DNA of 64,000 bases from an uncultured cyanobacterium (GCA_903917565.1 CAIXBB010000001.1:186001-250000), one strand, 5' to 3'. Positions 30,831 to 40,132 are shown, numbered from the stretch's first letter. Made by a program: numbers and translations. The notes: generated by a model from the letters alone, not told the origin.

Positions 30831-31058
30831 ATGGCCCACTCGATCGTCACCAACGTCTGCGAGGGCGTGGCCGACTGCGTCGACGCCTGCCCGGTGGCCT
30901 GCATCCACCCCGGCCAGGGGGCGAACAGCAAGGGGACAACGTTCTTCTGGATCGATTTCGACACCTGCATCGATTGCGGTATCTGCCTGCAGGTGTGTCC
31001 GGTGGAGGGGGCGATCCTGCCGGAGGAGCGGCCTGACCTGCAGACCCCCGGCGGATGA
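30831..31058 (+). CDS. bacterial-type ferredoxin with two clusters (7Fe/8Fe)
   Basis: 75 residues with eight cysteines: C10, C16, C20-P, C24 and C46-x2-C49-x2-C52-x3-C56-P. The spacing C10-x5-C16-x3-C20 in the first motif is that of 3Fe-4S/4Fe-4S (PsaC-unlike) ferredoxins; the second is a standard 4Fe-4S motif. ATG 30831 is chosen over 30789 because homology begins at MAHSIVTNVC. Electron partner unknown. Confidence 0.9.
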   Translation: MAHSIVTNVCEGVADCVDACPVACIHPGQGANSKGTTFFWIDFDTCIDCGICLQVCPVEGAILPEERPDLQTPGG

Positions 31059-31146
31059 GGCCCGGTGGTTCGGTGACCCCACCCTCGCTGGCCTTGAGGC
31101 TCCGCGGCGGCCCCACCTAGGTTCAGAGTGATTTTTCTGATTCGCC

Positions 31147-33069
31147 ATGACGGTGCTGGAACAAGGCCAAATTCAGATCCACACCGAGAACATCTTCCCG
31201 ATCATCAAGAAGGCCGTCTATTCCGGCCATGAGGTGTTCCTGCGGGAGCTGGTCAGCAACGGGGTGGATGCGATCAGCAAGCGCCGCATGGCCGCCATGG
31301 CAGGCGACTGCAGCGAGGGGGCCGAAGGCACGATCAGCATTCGCATCGACCGGGAGGCGAAAACCCTTACCATCAGTGACAACGGCATCGGCATGAGTGC
31401 TGATGAGGTGAAGCGCTACATCAACCAGGTGGCCTTCTCCAGTGCCGAGGATTTCCTTGAGAAGTACAAAAGCGAGAGTGATGCCATCATCGGCCATTTC
31501 GGTCTTGGCTTCTATTCCAGTTTCATGGTGGCTTCCCACGTGGAGCTGGTCAGCCTGAGTGCCAGGCCCGGCGCCGAGGCGGTGCGCTGGAGCTGCGACG
31601 GTTCCCCCAACTTCAGCCTTGAGGGCACGGAGCGGTCCGAACCCGGCACCGACGTGATCCTGCACTTGATGGAGGAGGAACTGGAGTACATCGAGCCCTC
31701 CAGAATCCGCACCCTGATCACCACCTACTGCGACTTCCTGCCGGTGGCGGTGCAGCTGGATGGTGAAACGGTGAACAAGCGTGAGGCGCCCTGGCGCAAG
31801 AGCCCGCGCGACCTCAGCGACGACGATTACATCGCCCTGTACCGCTATCTGTACCCCTTCCAGGGTGATCCCCTGCTCTGGGTGCACCTCAACACCGACT
31901 ATCCCTACAACCTTCAGGGCATTCTCTATTTCCCGAGGATCACCGGCCGCGCTGACTGGGAGAAGGGGGAGATCCGCCTCTACTGCAACCAGGTGTTCGT
32001 CAGCGATTCCATCAAGGAGGTGGTGCCCCGCTACCTGCTGCCCCTGCGGGGCGTGATCGATTCGCCCGACATTCCCCTGAACGTCAGCCGCAGCGCCCTG
32101 CAGACCGACCGTCGGGTGCGCTCCATCGGCGGCTTCGTGGCCAAGAAGGTGGGCGACCGCCTCAAGGAGCTGCACCGCGAGGAGCCAGCCCGCTACGCCG
32201 AGATCTGGGATTCGCTGGCCCCTTTCATCAAGATCGGCGCCATGGAGGACGAGAAGTTTGCCGAGCAGGTGGCGGATCTGATTCTCTACGGCACCACCGC
32301 GGCGGCCGCCCAGCCGGCAGAAGCCGTTGGTGAAGCCAGTGGCCTCGATCCCGTCGCGACCGATGGCCGCACTTACACCACCCTGGCCGGTTACCGGGGT
32401 CGGTTGGTCGCCGACAACGCCGACCGAATCCTCTATTGCACCGATGAAGCCGGGCAGGCCGGAGCCCTGGCCCTGTGGAAAGGGCAGGGGGCGGAGGTGT
32501 TGCTGGCCGACACCCTGATCGATTCCCAGTTCATCCCCTGGCTGGAGGCCCGCCATGGCGACCTCCGCTTCCAGCGGGTCGACGCCGAGCTCGACGCCAG
32601 CCTGCACGAGCCCGAGAGCGACCTTGCGGACGCGGAAGGCAAGGACAGCGGCGAAAAGTTGCGGGAGCTGTTCAAGGCCGCCCTCGATGACGCCAAGATC
32701 ACCATCCAGGTGCAGTCGCTCAAGGGGGAGGGATCACCGGCCGCCCTGATCCTGCTGCCGGAGCAGATGCGCCGTCTCAACGACATGGGCGCCCTCATGG
32801 AGCAGCGGCTACCGGGTCTCCCCGACCACCACGTGCTGCTGGTGAACCGCCGCCATCCCCTGGTGGAGGGTCTGCTCAAGCTCTCTTCCGGTGCCGTCAT
32901 CACCGGGGGCGACACCACCTCCCCCAGCCGTCAGCTGGCGGAGGATCTCAGTCGCCACATCTACGAAGTGGCCCGCCTGGCCGTGGGGGGGCTGGAGCCC
33001 AACCAGCTGTCCGGCTTCCAGCAGCGCAGCTCCGACCTGATGGGTCGGTTGATGCAACGGGCTCTCTGA
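31147..33069 (+). CDS. htpG: molecular chaperone HtpG (Hsp90)
   Basis: 640-residue Hsp90. N-terminal GHKL ATPase motifs are LRELVSNGVDAISKRR, ISDNGIGM and IGHFGLGFYSSFMVA. The middle domain includes NLQGILYFPR and IDSPDIPLNVSR. The C-terminal dimer region is present. Bacterial HtpG usually reads RELISNASDA; here SNGVDA. I see no CIRCE element upstream. Confidence 0.96.
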   Translation: MTVLEQGQIQIHTENIFPIIKKAVYSGHEVFLRELVSNGVDAISKRRMAAMAGDCSEGAEGTISIRIDREAKTLTISDNGIGMSADEVKRYINQVAFSSAEDFLEKYKSESDAIIGHFGLGFYSSFMVASHVELVSLSARPGAEAVRWSCDGSPNFSLEGTERSEPGTDVILHLMEEELEYIEPSRIRTLITTYCDFLPVAVQLDGETVNKREAPWRKSPRDLSDDDYIALYRYLYPFQGDPLLWVHLNTDYPYNLQGILYFPRITGRADWEKGEIRLYCNQVFVSDSIKEVVPRYLLPLRGVIDSPDIPLNVSRSALQTDRRVRSIGGFVAKKVGDRLKELHREEPARYAEIWDSLAPFIKIGAMEDEKFAEQVADLILYGTTAAAAQPAEAVGEASGLDPVATDGRTYTTLAGYRGRLVADNADRILYCTDEAGQAGALALWKGQGAEVLLADTLIDSQFIPWLEARHGDLRFQRVDAELDASLHEPESDLADAEGKDSGEKLRELFKAALDDAKITIQVQSLKGEGSPAALILLPEQMRRLNDMGALMEQRLPGLPDHHVLLVNRRHPLVEGLLKLSSGAVITGGDTTSPSRQLAEDLSRHIYEVARLAVGGLEPNQLSGFQQRSSDLMGRLMQRAL

Positions 33070-33126
33070 AGCGCTCCGCAGGGAGCGGCCCCAGAGCGGC
33101 CCGAACGGGCCGGGTAACGTTTCACC

Positions 33127-34452
33127 ATGGCAGCCCGCCCCTTTTTCACCAGCCTGCGGCGGCAGCCCGTCGTCGTTGGGCTACTGGTTGTGCTGCTGCT
33201 GGTGCTGCTGCCCGCCTTCGGCCTGAAGGGGATTCAGGCGATCGCGGCGGAGCCGGTCCCGATCCGGGTGCTGATGCCCGCCCCCCTGGCCGATGCGGTG
33301 GCGGGCCCGGTGGCGCGCTTCAACGCCAGCGGCTCCGGGGTGGCGGTGCAGGTGATCCGCGGCCCCCTGGACACGGAAACCATCTCCGATCTGGCGATCA
33401 GCAGCCTGCTGCTGGGGGAGGCCCCCTTCGATCTACTGCTGGTGGATGTCAGCTGGCTGGCCAAATACGTGGCTGCTGGCTGGTTCTTGCCGCTCGAGCG
33501 GTGGTTTGGCCCGGAGATACTGGCGGCGATGGAACCCGGCGCCCGCCTGGGCAACGGCCTGGGCGACCACCTCTGGCGCATGCCCCTCACCGGCGACACG
33601 GGCCTGCTCTACTGGCGCAGCGATCTGATGGATCGCCCGCCGCGGGATACCGCGGAGCTGGTGGCCATCTCCCGCGACCTGCAGCGCCGGGGCCGGGTGC
33701 GCTGGGGCTACCTCTGGCAGGGCCGCCAGTACGAGGGGCTGAGCTGCGTGATGGTGGAGATGCTGCAGGCCTTCGGCGCCCGCTGGTGGGATGACGCCAC
33801 GGCCACCACGGTGCTCGACAGCCCCGGGGCCGTCGCAGCGGCCTCCTGGCTCGATGCCCTGCTGCGCGACGGGGTGAGCCCGAAGGCGGTGGCCAATTTC
33901 GCCGAAAATGACGCCCTGCAGTCCTTTGCCGCCGGTGAGGCCGCCTTTCTGCGCAACTGGCCCTACGCCTGGCGGGAGATCGAGAAGGGCGAAGGGCCGG
34001 TGACGGGCAAGGTGGGCGTCACCACGATGGTGGGGGCCCCGGGGGAGCAGGGAGGGGGCACCCTGGGCACCTGGGGGCTATCCCTGATCAAGGGAAGCCC
34101 TCATCCCGAGGAGGCGGTGGCGGTGATCCGCTGGCTCACCGGTCCCGTTGTGCAGCGCCAGCTCGCCCTCGAGCAGGGCTATGCCCCCACCTGGAGCCGT
34201 CTTTACGACGACCCGGAACTGCAGCGCCGCGCCCCGCTGCTGGCGGTGCAGCGGCAGGCCCTGCAGCATCCCCAGTTGCGGCCACTCACCCCCGCCTATG
34301 CCCAGCTCAGCGATCTGCTGGCCCGGCAGGTGAACGGCATGCTCACCGGACAGGATGGGCCTGGCCAGACCATGGCCACCGCCCAGCGGCAGAGCCAGCA
34401 GGTGCTGCGTTCGGTGGCCGGCACCCCAGACCGTGCGCCACGAATCCCATGA
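33127..34452 (+). CDS. ggtB: ABC transporter sugar/osmolyte-binding protein (GgtB-like)
   Basis: 441-residue extracytoplasmic solute-binding protein of the sugar-binding class. Residues about 15-40 are a signal peptide (VVGLLVVLLLVLLPAFGLKGI). The mature part has EAPFDLLLVDVSWLAKYVAAGW, WRMPLTGDTGLLYWRSDLM and FAAGEAAFLRNWPYAWREI, typical of this family. It is first of four overlapping genes. The order B-C-D with an ATPase resembles the cyanobacterial Ggt importer for glucosylglycerol, sucrose and trehalose; the substrate is inferred. Confidence 0.85.
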   Translation: MAARPFFTSLRRQPVVVGLLVVLLLVLLPAFGLKGIQAIAAEPVPIRVLMPAPLADAVAGPVARFNASGSGVAVQVIRGPLDTETISDLAISSLLLGEAPFDLLLVDVSWLAKYVAAGWFLPLERWFGPEILAAMEPGARLGNGLGDHLWRMPLTGDTGLLYWRSDLMDRPPRDTAELVAISRDLQRRGRVRWGYLWQGRQYEGLSCVMVEMLQAFGARWWDDATATTVLDSPGAVAAASWLDALLRDGVSPKAVANFAENDALQSFAAGEAAFLRNWPYAWREIEKGEGPVTGKVGVTTMVGAPGEQGGGTLGTWGLSLIKGSPHPEEAVAVIRWLTGPVVQRQLALEQGYAPTWSRLYDDPELQRRAPLLAVQRQALQHPQLRPLTPAYAQLSDLLARQVNGMLTGQDGPGQTMATAQRQSQQVLRSVAGTPDRAPRIP

Positions 34453-35336
34453 GAACCCGCACCAGCTCCCTCCTGTTGATGCTGCCGGCCCTGGTCCTGC
34501 TGGCGACGGTGTTCCTTTATCCCCTTCTGCGCTACGGCTGGCTGAGCCTGCAGGCCAGTTCGGTGCTCACCGGGCTGCTGCCCGTGCCGAATGGAGGTGC
34601 CAACTGGCTGCGGTTGCTCGACGACGCCCGTTTCTGGACGGATGCGGGCCAGACCCTGCGATTTGCCCTCTGCTCGGTGGCCCTGGAACTGGTGGGGGGC
34701 CTGGCCCTGGCCCTGCTGCTGCATCGCCCCCTGCGCGGCCGGGGCCCCCTGAGGGCCCTGACCCTGCTGCCCTGGGCCCTGCCCACCACGGTGATGGCCC
34801 TGGGCTGGCGCTGGATCCTCAACGATCCCCACGGTCCGATCAATGGCGCCATCCGCTCCCTTGGCGGCACCAGCTACGGCTTCCTCTCCACCCCAGCCAC
34901 CACCTGGTTCTTCGTGGTGCTGGCGGATGTCTGGAAGACCATGCCGTTCGTGGCCCTGCTGTTGCTGGCAGGACTGCAGACCATTCCGGCGGATCTGGAG
35001 GAGGCGCTGCGACTGGAGGGGGCCAGCCGCGTCCAGATCCTGCGCCGTCTCACCCTGCCCCTGTTGCTCCCCTATCTGTCCCTGGCGCTGCTGTTCCGGC
35101 TTGCCCAGTCCCTGGGCGTCTTTGACCTGATCCAGGTGCTCAGCGGCGGTGGGCCGGCCGGCACTACCGAGAGCCTGGCCCTTTATGCCTACCTCAATGC
35201 CATGCGTTTCCTCGACTTCGGCTACGCCAGCACCGTGATGCTCGCCACCTTCCTGCTGCTGGTGGTAGCGCTCGGCGGTGGCTGGCTGCTGCTGCGGCGT
35301 GGCGGCATCGCGCGAGCCACGGAGCGACCGGCATGA
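34449..35336 (+). CDS. ggtC: ABC transporter permease (GgtC-like)
   Basis: 295-residue MalF-type permease with about six membrane segments, starting LLLMLPALVLLATVFLYPLL. The EAA loop is LEEALRLEGASRVQILRRLTLPLL. Its ATG overlaps the ggtB stop by 4 bp and its stop overlaps ggtD, so the four genes form one translational unit. Confidence 0.9.
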   Translation: MRTRTSSLLLMLPALVLLATVFLYPLLRYGWLSLQASSVLTGLLPVPNGGANWLRLLDDARFWTDAGQTLRFALCSVALELVGGLALALLLHRPLRGRGPLRALTLLPWALPTTVMALGWRWILNDPHGPINGAIRSLGGTSYGFLSTPATTWFFVVLADVWKTMPFVALLLLAGLQTIPADLEEALRLEGASRVQILRRLTLPLLLPYLSLALLFRLAQSLGVFDLIQVLSGGGPAGTTESLALYAYLNAMRFLDFGYASTVMLATFLLLVVALGGGWLLLRRGGIARATERPA

Positions 35337-36127
35337 GGTTGCTTGTGCTGCTCTGGAGTCTGGGGCCCCTGCTCTGGCAGCTACGCACCTCCCTGCTGCG
35401 CCCCGAGGCCCTGGTGGCTCCGCTGCTGGAGGGCAACCCCTGGACACTGGCCAACTACCAGCTGGTGCTCTCTGGTGATCCACCCTTCTGGCGTTACCTG
35501 GGCAACAGCACCCTTGTGGGTCTGGCCACCACCCTGCTCACCCTGCTGCTGGCGGTGCCCTGCGCCTACGGATTGCAGAAGCTGCGGGGTCCATTGCGCT
35601 GGGGGGTGGGCCTGGCTCTGGTGGGGGCGGCCATGTTCCCCACCGTGCTTCTGTTCCTGGCGCTGCTGGAGATCGCCCGGAGCTTCGGCCTGGCCAACAA
35701 CCTGCTCACCCTCAGCCTGCCCTACACGGCGTTGTCGCTGCCCCTGGCGGTGCTGCTGCTGCGGGCCGCCTTCGCCGACCTTCCCGGGGAGCTGGAAGAT
35801 GCGGCGCGGCTGGAGGGTCTGGACCTGGGCCAGCGACTCCAGCATGTGCTCCTGCCGCTGCTGGCTCCGGCCCTCGCCAGCACGGCGATCCTGGTGTTCC
35901 TGGCCAGCTGGAACGAGTACGCCATCGCCCTCACCTGGATCAGCCGCAACGATCTGCTCACTCTGCCAATCGCCATTGCCCGGATCGGTGGCGGCTCGGT
36001 GTTCACCATCCCCTACGGAGCCTTCGCCGCTGCCACCGTCCTGGGCAGCCTGCCCCTGCTGCTGTTGGTGTTGCTGGCCCAGAGGTCCATCGTCTCGGGA
36101 CTCACCCGTGGGGCGGTGAAGGGATGA
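35333..36127 (+). CDS. ggtD: ABC transporter permease (GgtD-like)
   Basis: 264-residue MalG-type permease, partner of GgtC. The EAA loop is LEDAARLEGLDLGQRLQHVLLPLL, followed by FLASWNEYAIALTWI. The N-terminus is shorter than usual for MalG: the first membrane helix merges with the start. ATG at 35333 overlaps the ggtC stop. Confidence 0.88.
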   Translation: MRLLVLLWSLGPLLWQLRTSLLRPEALVAPLLEGNPWTLANYQLVLSGDPPFWRYLGNSTLVGLATTLLTLLLAVPCAYGLQKLRGPLRWGVGLALVGAAMFPTVLLFLALLEIARSFGLANNLLTLSLPYTALSLPLAVLLLRAAFADLPGELEDAARLEGLDLGQRLQHVLLPLLAPALASTAILVFLASWNEYAIALTWISRNDLLTLPIAIARIGGGSVFTIPYGAFAAATVLGSLPLLLLVLLAQRSIVSGLTRGAVKG

Positions 36128-37119
36128 GCACCGCCTCCGGCGCCGGTCTGGAACTGCGGCAGCTGTGCCGCGAGGTGGGGGAACGGCTGCTGCTGGATCG
36201 GCTCGACCTGCACGTCGCCCCCGGCGAATGCGTCGCCCTGCTGGGACCAAGCGGCTGCGGCAAGTCCACCACCCTCCGTCTGGTGGCGGGGCTGGATCCG
36301 GCCAGTGGGGGACAGGTGCTGCTGGACGGTGAGGATCTCAGCGAGCGGGGCCCCGGCGAACGGCAGGTGGCGATGGTCTTCCAGAGCTACGCCCTTTACC
36401 CCCACCTGAGCGTGGAGGGCAACCTGGGTCTGGGCCTGAAGGTGCGCGGGATGGCCGCCCGCGAGCGCCAGCGACGCATCGACGCCACCCTTGACCTGCT
36501 TCAGCTCGGGGAGCTGCGCCATCGCCGGCCCGCCCAGCTCTCCGGCGGCCAGCGCCAGCGGGTGGCCCTGGCCCGCGCCCTGCTCCGGGAACCACGAATC
36601 GTTCTGCTCGATGAGCCGATGAGCAACCTCGACGCCCAGCTGCGGGAGGAACTGCGGCCGGAACTGCGGCGGCTGCTGTGCGGCCGGGAGCAACCGGTGA
36701 TGTACGTGACGCACGACCAGCAGGAGGCCGTGGGCATGGCCGACCGCATCGCCCTGCTCGAGGCCGGCCGGCTGCAGCAGGTGGGCAGCCCACGGGAGCT
36801 TTACACCAACCCCGCCAACAGATTCGTCGCCTCCTTTCTGGGCCGGCCGGCGATCAACCTCCTGGCGCTCGAACCCGGACGCCAGCTCGGCCTGCGGCCC
36901 GAGCACCTGCACCTCAGCGAGGACGGTGCCGTGGCGGCACGGTTGCTGCGCCGTGAGTGGTGGGGCCACCAGCAACTCCTCTGGCTCGACTCCCAGTGGG
37001 GCACCCTGCGGGTGCTCACCGCCCCCGAGACACCGACGCCCCGGGAACCGCGACTGAGCTGGCAGCGGCAGCACGAACTGTGGTTCGATCCCCAGAGCGG
37101 CGCCAGACTCGCTCCCTGA
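36124..37119 (+). CDS. ggtA: ABC transporter ATP-binding protein (GgtA-like, MalK family)
   Basis: 331-residue ATPase. Walker [10 protein letters not shown] at about 42-50, signature LSGGQRQRV, Walker B IVLLDEPMSNLD, H-loop VTHDQQEA. A C-terminal regulatory (TOBE-like) region of about 100 residues is present but shorter than in MalK (about 370 residues total). Overlaps ggtD by 4 bp. In Synechocystis ggtA lies apart from ggtBCD; here all four are together. Confidence 0.9.
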   Translation: MSTASGAGLELRQLCREVGERLLLDRLDLHVAPGECVALLGPSGCGKSTTLRLVAGLDPASGGQVLLDGEDLSERGPGERQVAMVFQSYALYPHLSVEGNLGLGLKVRGMAARERQRRIDATLDLLQLGELRHRRPAQLSGGQRQRVALARALLREPRIVLLDEPMSNLDAQLREELRPELRRLLCGREQPVMYVTHDQQEAVGMADRIALLEAGRLQQVGSPRELYTNPANRFVASFLGRPAINLLALEPGRQLGLRPEHLHLSEDGAVAARLLRREWWGHQQLLWLDSQWGTLRVLTAPETPTPREPRLSWQRQHELWFDPQSGARLAP

Positions 37120-37130
37120 CAGCCACGGGT

Positions 37131-37173
37131 CCTGAGCCAGACCCCGTTTGGTAAAGTCACAGGCTGGCTCAGG
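37131..37173 (+). promoter_or_regulatory. perfect inverted repeat around a possible rpmB promoter
   Basis: CCTGAGCCAG (37131-37140) and CTGGCTCAGG (37164-37173) are perfect 10-bp complements with a 23-nt spacer. The spacer includes TAAAGT (37152-37157), a possible -10 box. The element lies 30 bp upstream of rpmB. It may be a leader hairpin, an operator, or a weak terminator of the ggt operon; there is no T-tract. Confidence 0.4.
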
Positions 37174-37202
37174 CCTCCATCGTCCACCGTCGTCACAACG
37201 TC

Positions 37203-37439
37203 ATGTCCCGGGTCTGTCAGCTCACCGGCAAGCGCGCCAACAACGGCATGGCCGTCAGCCATTCCCACGTGCGCACCAAGAAGTTGCAGCAGGTGAATCT
37301 GCAGGAGCGGCGGCTCTGGTGGGCCGAAGGCAAGCGCTTCATCAAGCTGCGGGTGTCCACCAAGGCCCTCAAGACCATCCTGAAGAAAGGCCTTGGCACC
37401 TATGCCAAGGAGTTGGGTGTCAACCTTGCCAAGATCTGA
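37203..37439 (+). CDS. rpmB: 50S ribosomal protein L28
   Basis: 78-residue basic ribosomal protein. [20 protein letters not shown] and [16 protein letters not shown] are the family signature. A stand-alone gene, as is common for L28 in cyanobacteria. Confidence 0.97.
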   Translation: MSRVCQLTGKRANNGMAVSHSHVRTKKLQQVNLQERRLWWAEGKRFIKLRVSTKALKTILKKGLGTYAKELGVNLAKI

Positions 37440-37513
37440 GCCATCGCTGATTCCCCCTCCCCCAGGCCGAGCGAGCAGCATCGCTAGGGTGCATTGCTGA
37501 TGAGACCAAGCTC

Positions 37514-38095
37514 GTGCAGCGTCGCGCGTTTCTAGGCGGAGCCGCCATTGCCGGTTTCGCCCTCCTGGTCCGTCCGGCCCGGGCTGGGGCCATCGGAGGC
37601 ACCCTTCCGGAGATCGGCCAACCTGCCCCAGTCTTCGATCTCGACGGTGTGGCCCCGGGGTCGGATGGGACGGTGAGGGAGGCCCACCTGGACACCGAGG
37701 CGTTCCGGGGTCGCTGGCTTGCCCTCTACTTCTACCCCAAGGATTTCACCAGCGGTTGCACCCTGGAGGCCCGGGGTTTTCAGCGTCACCTGGCCAGTTT
37801 CCGCTCCCGCAACGCTGAGGTGGTGGGCGTCAGCGCCGATGACGCCGAGGCCCACCTTTCTTTCTGTGGCAGCGAGGGCCTGGCCTATCCGCTGCTCTCC
37901 GATCCCGGCGGGCTCGTCAGCCGTCGCTACGGCTCCTGGCTGGCCCCCTTCTCGGCCCGCCACACCTTCCTGATCGATCCGGATGGGGTGCTGCGCAGCC
38001 TCTGGACGGCGGTACGGCCCGCCGGCCATGCCCAGGAGGTGCTGACAGAACTGCGACGGATGCAGAACAGCGGCGATGCCACGATCGCTGCCTGA
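37514..38095 (+). CDS. prxQ: peroxiredoxin, PrxQ/BCP family, predicted Tat-exported
   Basis: 193-residue thiol peroxidase. The N-terminus QRRAFLGGAAIAGFALL is a twin-arginine-type signal. The peroxidatic Cys is C82 in DFTSGCTLEA. The usual PrxQ resolving Cys five residues later is missing (LEARGF). The only other Cys is C118, 36 residues downstream, the spacing of the alpha-3 type PrxQ. Start is GTG 37514. It is next to a second Tat-type protein. Confidence 0.88.
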   Translation: MQRRAFLGGAAIAGFALLVRPARAGAIGGTLPEIGQPAPVFDLDGVAPGSDGTVREAHLDTEAFRGRWLALYFYPKDFTSGCTLEARGFQRHLASFRSRNAEVVGVSADDAEAHLSFCGSEGLAYPLLSDPGGLVSRRYGSWLAPFSARHTFLIDPDGVLRSLWTAVRPAGHAQEVLTELRRMQNSGDATIAA

Positions 38096-38119
38096 CCTTC
38101 CGCCGACCCAGTAACTCCC

Positions 38120-39025
38120 TTGCCCGCTCCGATGACCGTCAGCCGCCGCCACCTGCTCCATCTGGCCCTGGGCTCGGCCACAGCCTTGCTCGCCGGCAAC
38201 CGCCGCGTCCTGGCCGGAAGCGACCCCCCTGCAGATCGGCTGCACTGGCTGGCGACAGCCGACAGCGGCAGCGGCGACCGCCACCAATTCGCCAACGGCA
38301 GTGCCATGGCGGCCCTGCATCGCCGCGATCCTGTGGATCTTGTGGTCATGGCTGGGGACAACATCTATGACAATGGCGACATGCGCGAGGTGGTCGCCAA
38401 GTTCGAAAGGCCCTACAAAGAGCTGCTCAGGGCCGGTGTCCCGTTTCACGCCGTGCTCGGCAACCACGACATCCGCTCCAAAAACGGTGCAGGCCAGATC
38501 GCCTACCCGGGCTTCGGCATGAAGGGGCGTTGGTACACCCTGCGGCGGGGCCCGGTTGAATTCTTCATGCACGACAGCAATGTCGACTGGCCTGAGCAGA
38601 TGACCTGGCTGAAGTCCTCCCTTGCGGCCAGCCGTGCGCCCTGGAAGGTGCTGGTGGGGCACCATCCGATCTATTCATCTGGGCTCTACGGCGACGATCG
38701 GGAGGCGATCGGCCGTCTCACCCCGCTGCTGCGCCGCCATGGCGTGCAGCTCTACATCAACGGCCACGATCACAACTATGAGCGCAGCGTCCCGATCAAC
38801 GGCACCACCTACCTCACCGTCGGCAATGGGGGGGCCGCCCTCAGACCGGTCGTCCCCGGGCCCAACAGCGCCAAGGCGGTGAGCACCTATGGGTTCACCG
38901 AGATCACCGCCACCCCTGACAGGCTGCGCATCGACGCCTGGGACAGCCAGGGGCGTCGCATCGACCAGGCCGAGCTGCTCCGGGCTGATGAGAAAAGGCC
39001 CCCTGGGCGGGACTCAGGCCCGTAG
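38120..39025 (+). CDS. calcineurin-like metallophosphoesterase, predicted exported
   Basis: 301-residue phosphatase of the purple-acid/acid-phosphatase-like group. Metal ligands are seen in VVMAGDNIYD, AVLGNHD, VGHHPIYSSG and NGHDHNYER; the first Asp is in ATADSGSGD. SRRHLLHLALGS looks like a Tat signal. The start is TTG at 38120 or ATG at 38132. Substrate unknown; export would suit scavenging of phosphate esters, an inference only. Confidence 0.85.
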   Translation: MPAPMTVSRRHLLHLALGSATALLAGNRRVLAGSDPPADRLHWLATADSGSGDRHQFANGSAMAALHRRDPVDLVVMAGDNIYDNGDMREVVAKFERPYKELLRAGVPFHAVLGNHDIRSKNGAGQIAYPGFGMKGRWYTLRRGPVEFFMHDSNVDWPEQMTWLKSSLAASRAPWKVLVGHHPIYSSGLYGDDREAIGRLTPLLRRHGVQLYINGHDHNYERSVPINGTTYLTVGNGGAALRPVVPGPNSAKAVSTYGFTEITATPDRLRIDAWDSQGRRIDQAELLRADEKRPPGRDSGP

Positions 39026-40111
39026 GGCCGCCAGCACTCCCCTGTGCACCTGGCTGTCCCGTTGCAGAGCGGCGATGCCGGCGGCGTCCGGAGGCGTATC
39101 GAGCACGGCGGCCCAGGTGGCCTCGAGGGTTCCGGCGGGAGCCGCTTCCAGGTCCTGGCAGGGACAGCCGATGCCGGCCGCCGCGGCGGCCACCTTGGGG
39201 TCGTAGCTGAGGGCGGCGCAGGGGCTGCCGGCCAGCGCCGCCAGGATCAGACCGTGCAGGCGCATGGAGAGCACCAGAGCCGCCTGCCGGAAGACGCCCA
39301 TGGCCTCCTCAGGGGTCTGCACCGCCAGCTCCCGGCTGCGGCCGGCGAGTGCCGGGCCCACCAGACCCTCCTGGGTGAGGCTCGCCAGCAGGCCCCGGTC
39401 CTGGTCCTGATGGAAGGGGAGCCAGAGCACCTCCCTTTCGGCCGCCACCGCCACCCGTTCGAGGGCCTGCAGGTAGGGCACCCAGGCCGCACCGCTCAGC
39501 TGATGCACTGGCCGGAAGCAGAGCACGATCGGTCCACCGGGTCCGTTCCAGCTCTGGGCAGGCAGGGCCCACACCGGATCACTGCCGACGGGGGCTTCCA
39601 CCCCCCAGGCCCTCGCCAGGCCAGCGGAAGCGGCATCCCGCCAGCTGATCGCCGTGGCCAAGGGCAGCAACCCCCGCACCAGGACCCGGCTGCGGTGGCG
39701 GCGCAGGGGACCGAGTCCCTGGCCCCAGAGGATCACGGGCTTGCCCCGGGTCCGGGCCGCCAGCATCAGGGCGCCGTAATAGAGCAGGCTCCGGAAGCTG
39801 GTGGCGTCCTGGAGCAGGCTGCCGCCGCCGAGCACCAGGGCCTCGCAGTGGCCAAGGGCGGCCAGCACCGCCCCCAGGCGGCGGCGGTCGGTGGTCTCCA
39901 CGGCGAAGCGGGCCTGCACCAGGGCCTGGTCGTGGGCCGTGACCACAGGCAGGCAGCCGTCGGGAAGCTGGCCCAGCAGCACGTCCAGCAAGGCGTCATC
40001 ACCGAGGTTGTGCTCGCCGTAGTACCCGCAGAGCAGCACTTTCTTAGACGACACCGGCTGGGCAGCCAAAACGCCTGGAGCACCTGTGGCGAAGCATCGC
40101 ACCACCATCAC
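39014..40111 (-). CDS. csaB: polysaccharide pyruvyl transferase CsaB
   Basis: 365-residue GT-B-like enzyme that adds pyruvate ketals to cell-surface polysaccharide, which can anchor S-layer-type proteins. GYYGEHNLGDDALLDVLLGQL, LGGGSLLQDATSFRSL, GQGLGPLRRHRSR and LSMRLHGLILAA are family motifs. Start 40111 or 40108 (adjacent ATGs). A homology-free lead of about 20 residues precedes KKVLLCGYYG, so the real start may be further in. Its 3' end overlaps the phosphatase by 12 bp. Confidence 0.9.
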   Translation of the reverse strand: MMVVRCFATGAPGVLAAQPVSSKKVLLCGYYGEHNLGDDALLDVLLGQLPDGCLPVVTAHDQALVQARFAVETTDRRRLGAVLAALGHCEALVLGGGSLLQDATSFRSLLYYGALMLAARTRGKPVILWGQGLGPLRRHRSRVLVRGLLPLATAISWRDAASAGLARAWGVEAPVGSDPVWALPAQSWNGPGGPIVLCFRPVHQLSGAAWVPYLQALERVAVAAEREVLWLPFHQDQDRGLLASLTQEGLVGPALAGRSRELAVQTPEEAMGVFRQAALVLSMRLHGLILAALAGSPCAALSYDPKVAAAAAGIGCPCQDLEAAPAGTLEATWAAVLDTPPDAAGIAALQRDSQVHRGVLAALRA

Positions 40112-40132
40112 CCTCTCCCCAGCAGCTCCAAG

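Noticed and set aside
31059-31146. CIRCE or heat-shock operator before htpG
   Set aside because: No inverted TTAGCACTC-type repeat is present.
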